A stretch of 20,645 bases of DNA, taken from positions 106,537-127,181 of the forward strand of contig BMAT01007869.1 of NCBI GenBank assembly GCA_019649035.1, given 5' to 3'. Of this stretch, positions 1 to 11,000 are shown in pieces. The DNA comes from Elysia marginata. Its lineage: Eukaryota; Mollusca; Gastropoda; Plakobranchidae. A program made the position numbers and the translations under genes. How positions within the stretch are numbered: the stretch's first letter is position 1; every line of letters begins with the position of its first letter. The notes under the pieces are model-generated. The model saw only the letters and a program-made list of their open reading frames with translations. It was not told the DNA's origin and ran no database searches.

Positions 1-2371
1 GATGGGGGGAGGGAGGGGGAGAATTTGAAATGTCAAATTTTATTGATTCATTTTAAGGCCTGTGGACTATTCATTAGATTGATGAATTGACATTGACAAA
101 GTCCTTACATCTGTGACATAATTATAGGCCTACTTTGTATACTAAGCCAAAGTAGAATAAGCAAAGTACAAAAATATAGATCTGCATAAACATTTTCTTT
201 GGTGAAATCCTCAGGAAAGTAATCAAATTCTGTGTTTCCCTCGTTTATCTGCAAATACCAAATGGTACATGTATATATAAGTCGCTAAGTAATTTTTTAC
301 TGAAGTTAAAATGAAGTGGGCCCTCAGAAGAAATAAAACATTCATCTAATTTATAACAAAAGCATGTGATTATTTCGAACGTAAATTATATATATTACAT
401 CAAAATTTTTTGTTGATTATTGAGACACTCAGTTTCCAGTAGAGTTATTAGCTATCTCGTTCTTTGAGAAACTAAATACGAAAGATTATGGCAGGGTCAA
501 GCGTAGGGTGGTGATCAAAATATTCTGGGATCAATTTGAGCAATATTTCAACGAATTTCTTTATTATTTTTGTCCCTTATTCGCCCCCTAACCAGTGAAT
601 AAAAATGTTGGATGTTTTTCGAGAGAGACAGAACGAATCTGGAGCAGCCACCGTAACTCCTCAGTAGGCTACTCGAGAGTCGGCTATTCTTTATAGGAGA
701 TCTATTGTTCAAACAGCAACTTAGTCTTTCCAGAGAGGATTTTCTTTAAAAATTAAAAGGTACCATAAAACTAGAGTGTACAGTTACTTTCATTACTTCA
801 TGGCCAAGTGACTTGCTCTAACTGATATACATAATACCGTGAAATGGGTAGTCTTTGCCTTTTTCGAATTTAGATAAAAAGCATTGTATAAACCATAATC
901 TCTACAACTAGACATTTTCGGATTCAGTTTAGTTGTAAAAGACATTTGTGAAAAGAAAATTCCCCGAAATAATAAATTAAATCTCTTACGGCCGCTTTTG
1001 TCAGAGTTTTGGGCGACGGCAAAAATGTGGAGACTTTACCCTGAAACACAAATTTTCAAGATATCGCCTAGATGAAAATAAATACAATTTTATTTGGGAA
1101 ACAAAAGAAGACTAATACTTAATTGCATGCTTAGTAATAACTACTGCGTATAGAAAAGAATGAAAAAAAAATGAATAAAAAAATCGAGGCAAGTCACTTC
1201 TTCGATGTTGAACACGTAATTACCGTTTGAGGGTCAAGGGAGAGAGTTAAAATACTTTGACTTTGAGATACCAATTTCTCTATCTTCGTCTAGAGAATGA
1301 TTTTTAGACAAAATCACTTTACACTCACCTGGCCCCAGTGCGATGCCACCTCATTTCGCAGTACAAATGATTATGTCACAACTCTTAGAGTTCTGGCTTT
1401 TTTGGCCAGACTTGCCTTTGACATAGGCAATGTTTACTGTGCTTTTCGAGCTTAATATTGTTCTTGACGGACTATTAGTTCATGTTTTTTAAACCCGTTT
1501 AATGAATCGGATATCCAAAACGTATAGTTTAGAAATAGAAAGTCTAATAAAATGGAGCTTTCCCGCTTTTCATACTATCTTAAAGCTTAACGAAATTTTC
1601 GATGTTAATAAAGGCGAAAAATTGTATAGGCCTACGTTGTTGAAATTTTTAGGGCATTGGAGTGAGAAAGTTGCAACATTCGACTCAATAATCTAAGGGT
1701 AAGGCGTGAGATCAAGCTTTATAAGCCTATAAATCTCATGATTTTATGATACCTGGCCGATTCTGTTTTGTTTAGTATTCAAGTTGTTCATATAACCGTC
1801 TTAGTCGAATTTAGGGTTCTGGGCAAAATAAAAATTAAAAAAAAACATTACCATTCCACTTCAAATTGTTACCGGTGTTAGTGCCTCTAATGACATTGGA
1901 AAATGTTATTCTTATTGTGAAGAAATTAAATCGAGAACAGCCACAATTTATCTTGACCCTAAACTGGCATAAATAATCCTTAGAGGGCCATTCTTGCGAA
2001 ATCGACCTTACGTTAAGATAATGCGATTGATCCTTAATTATTCATTAAACTCTCTCACTGGTTGCTTCATTAGTTATTATGATAAACTTTTGTTAACTTA
2101 TCAACTCCGATTTTTTTTTATATTCGATTTTTAAGTTGGGCTTAGAACGAAAAGTGATGATGTTGAAAATACATTTTACACTCATTCAAATAATCCATAC
2201 ACTCACAAGCAAAAAAAAACGTTCATGAAAAACAATAATTATTGTACACAGCACGTGTATAATGCACAATTCATTTTGTGTCAAAAATTCCAAATTCACT
2301 CGGACAGTTAGCTAATCATATTGACCTATGGTACATACATAAATCTGTAAGTTAATGATGCCCTCCTGCAG
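1..2371. other. 5' flank or intron of the SDR gene
   Basis: This AT-rich stretch has no frame I recognise. It must hold, or lie downstream of, the first exon of the SDR gene, because the exon at 2372 opens inside a codon (it supplies the last two bases of a glycine codon). I looked for an ATG-led hydrophobic exon ending in a phase-1 donor and found none that convinces. The longest open frame, near 1502-1696, resembles nothing known. The bases just before 2372 (ccctcctgcag) form a good 3' splice site. Confidence 0.6.
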
Positions 2372-2520
2372 GTAACGGCTTCATGGGCACGCGCACCAGC
2401 GAGCTGCTGATCGATGCTGGACACGACCTCACACTGGTGAACAGAGGCAACTGGTACTGGGACTCAGCCTTCACTGTGAAGCCTTACACCAGACACATTA
2501 CCTGTGACAGGGCACAGGCG
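2372..2520 (+). CDS. SDR gene, first visible coding exon
   Basis: The acceptor is ctcctgcag/GT and the donor is GCG/gtgaga. The exon enters with two bases of a split codon and leaves in phase 0. It encodes the glycine-rich loop GNGFMG, the following helix TSELLIDAGH and the strand TLVNRG, and then a Trp/Tyr-rich stretch. Confidence 0.85.
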
Positions 2521-5151
2521 GTGAGATCCTTACTAAACTGTACTTAATTATATCTTAAAACTAGAAAGGCTCTGATTAACTACTCCATGTTGAGCGCGAC
2601 AGTGGTCATAACACCACGTGTTTGTTTTAGAAAATTGCTATCCTTCGTCAGTTTTCCATGAAACCTGCCCAACAAAGACTTTTTAAGCTGTTAACGAAGC
2701 CCGTTAGTGATAACTAAAGTTAACTAACAAACATTGTATTGTAATGGGTCAAGCTAGATCTTGTCTTGTTTAGTAGGCTAATGCATGTAGGGCACAAACG
2801 TTGCTGTTTTCTTTATCTTACGCAAAAGCCATTGATAAAAATATGCCTCTCAGTGGCAGTATAGGGATTAAAGTTTGAATATGTCAAAACGGTCTCATAT
2901 GCTTTTTCATTGTATTGTTTGCTGTGATTATCTACAAACCATTACCACATTGCCATTTTTTAAATCTGGACTAGATTTTCTCTCTCTACAAGACGCCACA
3001 GCATTTACATTGCAGTAGTTAAGGAAGAATATTCATTCTTTTTTTTTTTTAAGATTGATAATTTTGAAAAGCGTTGATCCTTCTGCCAGATTGAAAAATG
3101 CTTAAAGTTGGAGGAGTTTCTCAACAACTCGGAAGGTCTTGATGCTGTGATAGACTTCAGTGCCTACCACCCACAGTATATGGAGGATGCACTCAGTCTG
3201 CTGACAGGCAAGGTCGGCCTCTACATCTACATTAGCACTGACTCGGTCTATGAGGTAATGTTGCTACTGCATTCGTGTTGCTCTTGCTGCTAATACTACT
3301 TGGGCCATTAAAAATTACACTGAAGAACTCTAAAAAGACGAGTTTTATTTTCAAGATATCCCAGAGTGACATATGGATTTCTGGAGACAGGGATGCAGCT
3401 TTTATCACTATGTAACAGGTTTTTTTAAATAATAATTGAATCGCTGACTGCATTCATATTGATTTACATGCATTTGTGTGATTTATGTTCAATTTGGCAG
3501 GGTGAATGAGTCGAAAATTGCAATTTTCATGTTCTAAAGCCTTGCTATTTCAAACAAAGCATTTTCAGTGTTTCCAAATGTTGAAAATTTTCTGAAAGTT
3601 TCTACATTTTGAGGAAAGATATCAAAACTTTTGTTATTTTAAAACAAAGCAAAAAGAAGAAAAAAAAAAGACTTTTATATGGTGTTTGGCAAAAACGCAT
3701 TTTCAAACTTTCAACTCTTTGCCCTTGGGACGAGAATTTTATGTTTTTCTGGTCACTTCAAACCTTAGAATTGATCTTAAATTTTAAAACAAATATGACT
3801 ACAGTACTTATGTTTTTGTTTGAAGTTACTTTGTGTCATTGATAAAAATTTTAAACCCAATTTTTAGTACATTTCAATTTTTCAGTATAGTCTACTTTTA
3901 TCGACAGTCATTTTATTACCATTTTGACGTATCGACATGTTTTGTTAGGACAGAATTTGTTTCTCTACAATCTTACTAAACAATTCCTCTTATATCAACT
4001 TTTACTCAGACTTGTTTGCGCTATAGGCATGCTGACTACTGAATTGATTAAAAAAGACATTAAAAAAAAAACCATGAGCAAAAAAAAATATACAAACAAG
4101 TTACTGGTAACGGCTTTGAAATGATTTCATAATTAAAAAATATAAAAAAAAACAACACAGAAAAGCAAATGCCTCCCAAGATCATTTCGGTGAAAAACAA
4201 CAAAATGAAATCAGTTGTTTTGACTATAATCATCAACATAAATACAATGCATACTAGTTGATACTGTTTCCAAACATTTATTTAACACCTAGACACCTAT
4301 GTCATCGCTTACTTTCCAACACTGTTCTCTTTTCTTTACTCTATCTTATCCAGGTGTGTGAAAAGAACCACACAGAACCCTCCCTAGAGACAGATGCTGT
4401 GCGGCCATCTAGTCCTGACAGGCAGGCAGAACTGGAGGCTACTGACAGTTATGGTCACTACAAGCTGGCCTGTGAGGAGGTGTTGGCCAGACACAGACGT
4501 GAAGGATCTGGACCTCCCTACATCTCTCTCAGGTTACCAGATGTAGTCGGTCCCAGGGACAGCACATACAGATGGTGGATCTACCAGCTTTGGATGAGGC
4601 TGCGACACTTCCTAGAAAAAGACGTAATTGTCCCTGCCAAGGTACTGAACCAACCAATCAGCTTAGCATATGTAGAAGATGTGGCTCAAACAATATTTCA
4701 GCTAGTGCAAAGCAGGAACAAATATGAGTCATCATACTCCCCAGAAGGACCACCACTAGATCAAGCCTATAATCTGGCTCTGCATGAAACCCCAACTCTC
4801 TATGAGCTCTTGAAAGATATTCGGCATGAGCTAAACCTGACAGACTCTATCACCATCAAAACTGACGGTGGTCACGAGACTATCAAACTCTATCCTTCGG
4901 TCCATGCTGGCCCGATGAACATCTCCAAAGCCGTGAAACTCCTCGGTTGGAGTCCCACCAATTACAGTACAGTTGTGAAGGATACAGTTGAATTCTACGA
5001 GAAGGCAATATCCACAGTACACTTTGATGACCCCAGGCGGTACATGATCCGCACCATGCAGACATATTTCACCAGCAAACCTTACGATGTTATTCGAGGT
5101 CTGGGAGAGGTCTATCAAGTTTACTTTGGTCAGCGCAGAGATGAGTTGTGA
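2372..5151 (+). CDS. Extended SDR, NAD-dependent epimerase/dehydratase-like, ER-targeted (5' partial)
   Basis: Three exons join in frame (2372-2520, 3090-3254, 4354-5151) to give about 370 C-terminal residues. The nucleotide-binding glycine motif is visible as GNGFMG at the start, with a further Gly expected from the missing exon. It is followed by TLVNRG, the usual end of beta strand 2. Exon 2 gives DAVIDFSAYH and the active-site strand YISTDSVYE. Exon 3 has the catalytic YxxxK as YGHYK, then LRLPDVVGPRD and a substrate-side domain containing SLAYVEDVA. These are hallmarks of extended SDRs, which bind NAD(P) and usually act on nucleotide sugars or related carbonyl/hydroxyl substrates. The substrate here cannot be told. 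The style recalls CSP41-like or uncharacterised epimerases. The chain ends in RRDEL, an ER-retrieval tetrapeptide, and has five N-x-S/T sequons, so I infer an ER-luminal enzyme with a signal peptide in the missing exon. Confidence 0.85.
2521..3089 (+). other. SDR gene intron
   Basis: A phase-0 intron of 569 nt, gtgaga to ttctgccag. It has a T run near 3039-3050, and nothing else is recognisable. Confidence 0.8.
3090..3254 (+). CDS. SDR gene, second visible coding exon
   Basis: A 165-nt exon in phase 0 at both ends, acceptor ttctgccag/ATT and donor TATGAG/gtaatg. It encodes the Rossmann strand DAVIDFSAYH and the active-site strand YISTDSVYE, with the Ser/Thr of the SDR catalytic triad. Confidence 0.88.
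3255..4353 (+). other. SDR gene intron
   Basis: A phase-0 intron of 1099 nt, very AT-rich, with scattered poly(A) runs. Open frames in it (near 3609 and 3924) are low-complexity and match no family I know. Confidence 0.8.
4354..5151 (+). CDS. SDR gene, terminal coding exon
   Basis: The acceptor is ttatccag/GTG in phase 0, and the exon runs 265 codons to TGA at 5149-5151. It holds the catalytic YGHYK (4450-4464), then GPRD, the SLAYVEDVA segment and the C-terminal domain. An open frame extends upstream of 4354, but the splice site and homology to extended SDRs favour 4354. The last residues are QRRDEL. Sequons visible are NHT, NLT, NIS and NYS; a fifth, NNS, lies in the preceding exon. Confidence 0.92.
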   Translation: MCEKNHTEPSLETDAVRPSSPDRQAELEATDSYGHYKLACEEVLARHRREGSGPPYISLRLPDVVGPRDSTYRWWIYQLWMRLRHFLEKDVIVPAKVLNQPISLAYVEDVAQTIFQLVQSRNKYESSYSPEGPPLDQAYNLALHETPTLYELLKDIRHELNLTDSITIKTDGGHETIKLYPSVHAGPMNISKAVKLLGWSPTNYSTVVKDTVEFYEKAISTVHFDDPRRYMIRTMQTYFTSKPYDVIRGLGEVYQVYFGQRRDEL

Positions 5152-5510
5152 GATCGTTACTGACACTGAAAGACCTCATACTTTCAGCCGTATACACTGT
5201 AATGCAAGTCAAAAGGAGAATGACCCTTACAGCTTGAAGTCGACTTCAGATCGGATCTACCATTCTGGATCTTGAGTTTTGAAACCATAAGTTGCCATAA
5301 AACCCCTATTCTTATTGACAGATTTGTTGGTATAAATGCAATTGACTATACAATGCATATTCAAAGAAGTTTGATGTGCAAAGATGGTGCTAAAAATAAT
5401 CTCCGTCCAGTTTACAAAATATTTTTCATAAATATCTTTATTAATCAAACACTTTTTAATCACTTTATTTACATTTGAAAATAAAATAAAAGACTATGAA
5501 CAATTATTTG
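5152..5510 (+). other. SDR gene 3' UTR
   Basis: About 330-350 nt of non-coding sequence between the stop codon and the twin poly(A) signals. Open frames here on both strands look fortuitous. Confidence 0.6.
5480..5490 (+). terminator. Overlapping poly(A) signals of the SDR gene
   Basis: Two overlapping AATAAA hexamers (5480-5485 and 5485-5490) lie about 330 nt past the stop. A T-rich stretch follows some 15-30 nt later, as expected for 3' end processing. Confidence 0.6.
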
Positions 5511-7747
5511 GCTTTTTTCTGATTGAAATTTGTACACAAAAAAGCTTATAAATACATAATTATAATCCTAGACAAAAAACCACACCCATGTTTATAAACC
5601 ATGTACATATAATAATCCTGTTTAGAAATAAACCAACTTTTTTGTCTGATAAAAATACTGAATCTATAAAAATGGGAACAAAACTAATAAATAAAATAGA
5701 GAGCATTACATTTTTATATCTAGAGTGTTGCATTTGTCTATCCAGAAAGTTACATTTTGTTTTGCCAGTAAATAGGCTTCAGTGCCTCCTCTTCGTCCTT
5801 CTCCTGTTTTTTCTTTTCTTCTTTTTCCTCTTCCTCTCTCTCTTCCTCCTCTTCCTCATCCCCCTCTTCCTTCTTTTTCTTGTTGTTGTTGTTGTTTTTC
5901 TTCTTCTCATCCTCCCTTTCCTGCACTTCTCTCTTCCTTCTTTCACTTAGTCATTTACTTTATCGATCGCATCTGTGTAAAGTAATTTTTGTTAACTTTT
6001 TTTTTTCCTTCAACAATATCCCCGTTCTTGTTCTCATTGCTATCTATTATTCCTGCTCGTTTTTTTTTCTGTTGTCATTGTAGGGAAAATATTCCACATT
6101 CTTAAGCTAAATGTCTTTTTGAAATCTTAGGTAAATATTATAATTATTGTTTCACAAAATTAACACAATGTAAGGGCCGTTTTTGAAAAAAGTCTCTCTT
6201 TTTTCCATCCTCCTCAATTTTAAATTAACTCATTTGGCTGTATGGTTGTTAAATTAACAGTTTAAAATCATAAAAAAGACTGGCAACAGTATCCTTGTGT
6301 AGTACAGTAAAACATCACATTGTTATAACTTCTAAATTCTTGGTCAGTACTGGTAATCCCTGTGGTTTTTAAGAGCTTCCTGACATGACCTCGTCCAAGA
6401 GGAAAAAATGGCAACTTCCTACCTATACCCTCGCTGCAATAAATTCATTTTTATGAAAAATGTCTTTATGCTGTTAGAATAGCCTGACTCATTTATACTT
6501 TATAGAAAAAAATTATAGTCATGTGGTTGCCTTAATGTGTGTTTGTGATAGGCAAAAGAATAGAAACTGTTATTTAAAAATTGGCTTGGTACTAACTATT
6601 TAAACCAGAGGACAATATATTTCAAAAGGTGCTCGTTCTAATTTTGCCTCAATTAGATTTCATCAATATTGACAGGACCTTGACAACAATTTCGTTGAAC
6701 TTTGTATACTACATGTAGTACCAATAGAATGCAACACACTCGTTCCATGTGCCCGTTCACATGAAAGCAATTCTTTTGGTATACATAATGCTTTACAGAT
6801 GTGGATATGTTTAGTTCTAAACAAATCTTGAAACTGCACAAAATAAACATCGGTAAAATTCAGCGCATTTTAGTGCGATACTACCACAGGACTGTCTTCA
6901 TACTTCACTACACAAAATAATATAAATATACATATTATTACAACACTGTCCTACACTCACTCTCTAAGTTCATAAAGCACTCAAGTCAAAATGCATTGTC
7001 AACAATACTCATTTCCGAAGAAGAACGAAAATTTTTACTTTCTTTGAATGTATTTATTGTACCATTTAAACCAATTTCCACATGCAAAAGCAGCACAGGT
7101 ATCGTATAGACCACCTGCTACAATTATTAGATGATTCAAAAAATAAAACGATGCAGATCCATACAGTGCACTACACACACTGCATTGACACTAAGGTACT
7201 TACAATGTTTAAGTACGGTACTTGTTTGAGCTAGAGGCATGCACAAGACATTTGAATTCCAAAACTAGGTTGTAATCCATAGCAATGACTATTATGAGGA
7301 ACTCAACGCCAAGGTTTCATTAGAAGATTCAGAGAGCTCGAATCAGTGGATTAATATTCTTAAAGTAAATTTATAAGCAACATGAAGTTTTGGTAAACAA
7401 TATTCAGTGGCAAGATGTGTATTTGTGTAATTCTTGAATGTTTGGGGACGATTTGAGGTAGGGGTAGGTGTGTCTATGTGGGTGCTTGTGGGTATTTTTG
7501 AAGGTGTTTGTGTTTATATTTGTGTGTATTTTTACGTATTTTTATGGTTCCGAAGTAATGGAATACCCGATTGTGAACATAATAATTATACCAGTTCTCA
7601 AACAAGAGCTCATCAGCTGCACTTTACACAAATGAAGGCAAACACAGAGCTTGATTTGTATGCCCGGTTTTATCTCTACATGTCCATGTCATGTATCTTC
7701 TTAAAAATATTGAGGTTCTTCAACTTCAAGTTCCTTGTCCTCTGCTG
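5511..7747. other. Intergenic region between convergent genes
   Basis: No gene is recognised. Apart from the purine/pyrimidine tract at 5780-5945, this is AT-rich sequence with many AATAAA/TTTATT words. The transporter's 3' UTR may extend into its right half, since TTTATT at 7053-7058 is a second possible poly(A) signal on the - strand. Confidence 0.6.
5780..5945. repeat. Purine/pyrimidine strand-asymmetric tract with (GTT)5
   Basis: The + strand is almost pure C/T for about 160 nt, interrupted only by a short GTT run near 5881-5896. Read on the - strand it is A/G-rich and stays open in one frame from 5950 down to a stop at 5750, giving a Lys/Glu/Asn-rich peptide ending KPIYWQNKM. Purine tracts rarely contain stops, so the open frame alone is weak evidence of coding. 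Confidence 0.8.
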
Positions 7748-7753
7748 TTTATT
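7748..7753 (-). terminator. Candidate poly(A) signal, MFSD6-like gene
   Basis: AATAAA on the - strand, about 50 nt past the transporter stop codon. This would be a short 3' UTR, and a farther signal near 7053-7058 is the alternative. Confidence 0.35.
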
Positions 7754-7802
7754 TTTATCTTGTTTCAAGTTCTGGCTGCAAAAGACTAGAGCTAGAAATT
7801 TT

Positions 7803-8083
7803 TTAACCATTCGGTTGTGCATGCTCATTTGTTGTAGAGTTGGGAAAACCCTGACTGCTTCTGGATGCATTAAAAGATGACAACGGTTCTGGGACGGAAC
7901 TCTTGTCTCTAGTGCTGAGGGGCTGTCCAGGATCTGCTCTTTCAGACAAGCTTTGTTGTAAACCTTCTGAACAACTGCTATTGAGACTGTTGACGAGTTC
8001 GGCCGTTAAACCTTTTTCGTAGTCTGGAGGTCGTTGATCAAGAGTTCCATCCCCCTTATCATCACATGAGTCTTCACCAGGAT
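7803..8083 (-). CDS. MFSD6: MFSD6-like exon 10 (C-terminal tail)
   Basis: The acceptor is a long T tract ending cag/AT. The exon encodes 92 residues of polar, Asp/Ser-rich cytosolic tail with RPPDYEKG near its start, then the stop. The phase matches exon 9. Confidence 0.88.
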
Positions 8084-11000
8084 CTGAAAAAAAAAAGCCA
8101 CAAGCAAAGTGCAGTTGAAACAAAATCTAACCAAACCTCCGAATATCTCATCAAGAATACGACCACAACCACCTCTACTCTCAAGTACACCTCCCTCATC
8201 ACTCACAATTATCATTGTTATCAAAAATACATTTACTGCTGTAATGCCCATTTTCAAAATGGACCTGTCATTTAATTCAGCTTCTACAGAATTCTTCTAC
8301 AGACCTTAAAGAAAACGCCTTCCGCGTATTGAGTGATTTAAAAATGCATTTTTCCTTGATAAAGCTACTGGTATTCAAACTATTGTGTGGCCAAAAATAT
8401 TTGGTCATCGTTTTTTTTTTTCGAATAACTTTCTTAATATGTATATCGGGTGGCCAAAAAAAAAAACGTTCTCAACATTTTAACCCTATAACTTCATACC
8501 TGTAGATGGTATTTTCATGAAAACACACACATAGTAAGACAAACTAATTATTATCAAGGTGTGTAAAGTTTTATTTTTCTGGCATTATTGATTAAGAAGT
8601 TATTTTATTCTAGGTAACACGCCCCTCAAATGTAAAAAAAAAACAGCCCATGAACTCCAGTCTAATCAGTTTTTCAAAATTTGATCATTTAATGATCTGT
8701 AGAACCTCCTTTCAGCTGTACAACAGCTCTAACTCTTTTGCGCCATGTTGCGATTGATTTTCTCACTATTTGTCTCCAGCACTTCATCTTTGTTTCAGTT
8801 CAATTTCAGTGAAGGGGATAGACCGTCTCATGTAGACCTTCTCCGCAAGCGAATCCCACATTGCATAATCCATCGGATTCTAACGTGGAAATTTAGTGGC
8901 CAGTCATCTTTGGCAATGAAATCAACTCATTGATCTATGAGAAATTGTTGGGTCGCACGACTTGTGGGCGAAGTAGCACCGCCGTGTTGCAGAATAAAGT
9001 CAAATTAAGGATAAAGTTTGTGACATTGAGGGAAGGAGGTTTTTTTTTAAAGAAGAGAGATGCAATTCTTTGAATTGATCTTCAAAGTTTTTGTATCAAG
9101 GAAAATTATCTCGGTTTTCCCATTCCATCACACGCCACAGAAACCATGACTTTCTGTGAAAACCGATTCGTTTCGTGGTAAAGCCGCTGCAGAGGGATGT
9201 GTGACTCTATATTCCGTTTTGTCTATTTTTGGCAATTTCTAAAGTGAAGTGTTTTTCATGGGTGAAAATAATTAGCTTGACGTCCTCATCGGCAAATCTT
9301 TTCAGAATTCACCGCGATAGAAGGCTTATTTTCTTTTTCACACTTTCAGTTTTTCTGCTGGTCTGAATTCATTTGTAGGCCTTAAGTTTCAGATCCCTTT
9401 ATACAAGTCCTTTTAGTTTACTCTGCGTTGGCGTTGTGCTCTCGGGTGCGCAACGCGGATCGCAAAACAGCTTTGGTGCAGGTCGATGTGTGTTTTTCGT
9501 GAGTTTCAGTAAATTTTTAAAAACATCTGTGTAAAGGTTCATGGGAACCGAGCACGAACGCCACTTTTTAGCAGTTTAGCCATTTAAAAAGGGCGCGAAC
9601 ACGAACGTGGGAAATCATCAGGCTTTAGAGGCGGAGCGCTATTTGGTTTTAAAAAAGCTGATTCCTTTCAAATTTTCATTTCAGAATTATATTCCTGAGT
9701 TCGTTCTAGTTCAGTTACACACCAAACAAATGTATATTACATTATAGAGGAAATTTTTTTTTTATAAAATGATCTTCTAGTGTCTGACTTTGCCTGTGTC
9801 ATTTGATCAAGTAGTCTTTGCCAACACCGCTCACCTTCATCAAAAGTGGCGACAGGCAAAACGTGCGGTCTGGAGATGGGCCATGTCCGGTCTAGCAACC
9901 AGAATAACGGCAACAAGAGGGCACATGCCACGGCATACGTCCTGAAGGTCCAGCGAGCTCCCATTATCTGCATGAGCTGGCCAGTGAGGAGGTTACCAAC
10001 TCCTCGACCTGGAGATACATGTACAAAAGGGATTAATCAAACTCATTTCAAAAGAATATGACCTGTTTTATTCTACACAGGTTTTGTCAGATTTGGCATC
10101 CGGGAAAGACTAGAAACTGCATAGGACATCTTGTGCTTGTGAATGTGATTTAAAATATCACAGGAATCATCTGAAACCCTTTAGTTAACTTGTAAAACTT
10201 GTGTCACACAAATATAGACAATAAACACAATGATACAAAGTAGATCGCATTATTCATGCAATTGTTGACCTAGATATCATTATTCACTAAACATATGTAC
10301 CGACCTGGCTACAGGGCGTGAACTCACGCTGACTTATTTGCAAAGTTGCTCCAAATGAAATTGGATATCCGCCTAAGTGTTTATCTCCTTTACTTAAGTA
10401 GAGCAGATTTATAAACAGTACATTTGTCTTCACTGATCTATACACCACTCGACTGTACCATTTTAGGTCTTTGTGTAATTTATGTTCTGGTGTTCGGCGA
10501 TTAAGGTCACAGTAATAATTAATTTGAGATTCATGCATTTACTGCGTGTGACACCAGAGTTAAGTAAACCAAAACCTTAAATCTGCTGTCATCGAAATCT
10601 CCACCAGTTGAAATCCATATCCATTTCATTCAATATCATTGCAGTATAGTAAAACCAACTGGCATCTGGCCCTGATAATACTATTAGCATAATTGAACTA
10701 GATACCAACTCAACTGTATACTCATTTACTGAGTGTATATTGTCATTTACAGCATTTACTTAAATTAATCACTATTACAAGATATTTCAAAAGGAAAATG
10801 GCAGCGTTGTTAACGAAAGATTTACTAGATAAGATATAGGCATTTATTGAACCAGAACTAGATGCTAGCTTTTTAATGAACAACATGTGTATACCACATT
10901 TACTTGGTGGGGTCTGCATTTGTTGACCAAAGTATCAATCATCTCCTAGAACTCCTCTAATAACTTGCATGCATGTCTATAGATTCATTGGAATTCGTTG

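Noticed and set aside
1..21. G-rich start of the window as a quadruplex
   Set aside because: Only three separate G-runs are present, one short of the usual rule.
1502..1696. 64-codon open frame on the + strand as a gene or the missing first SDR exon
   Set aside because: No recognisable family, no suitable phase-1 donor at its end, and it ends in a stop rather than reading into a splice site.
7434..7880. 148-codon + strand open frame rich in Val, Phe and Cys
   Set aside because: Its right end lies antisense to transporter exon 10, its composition reflects a GT-rich stretch, and no domain is seen.
9737..9834. Extension of transporter exon 9 to a stop at 9737 as the true C-terminus
   Set aside because: A consensus GTGAGC donor at 9834 joins in phase to exon 10, which has an excellent acceptor. 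Read-through adds only a low-complexity Lys tail.
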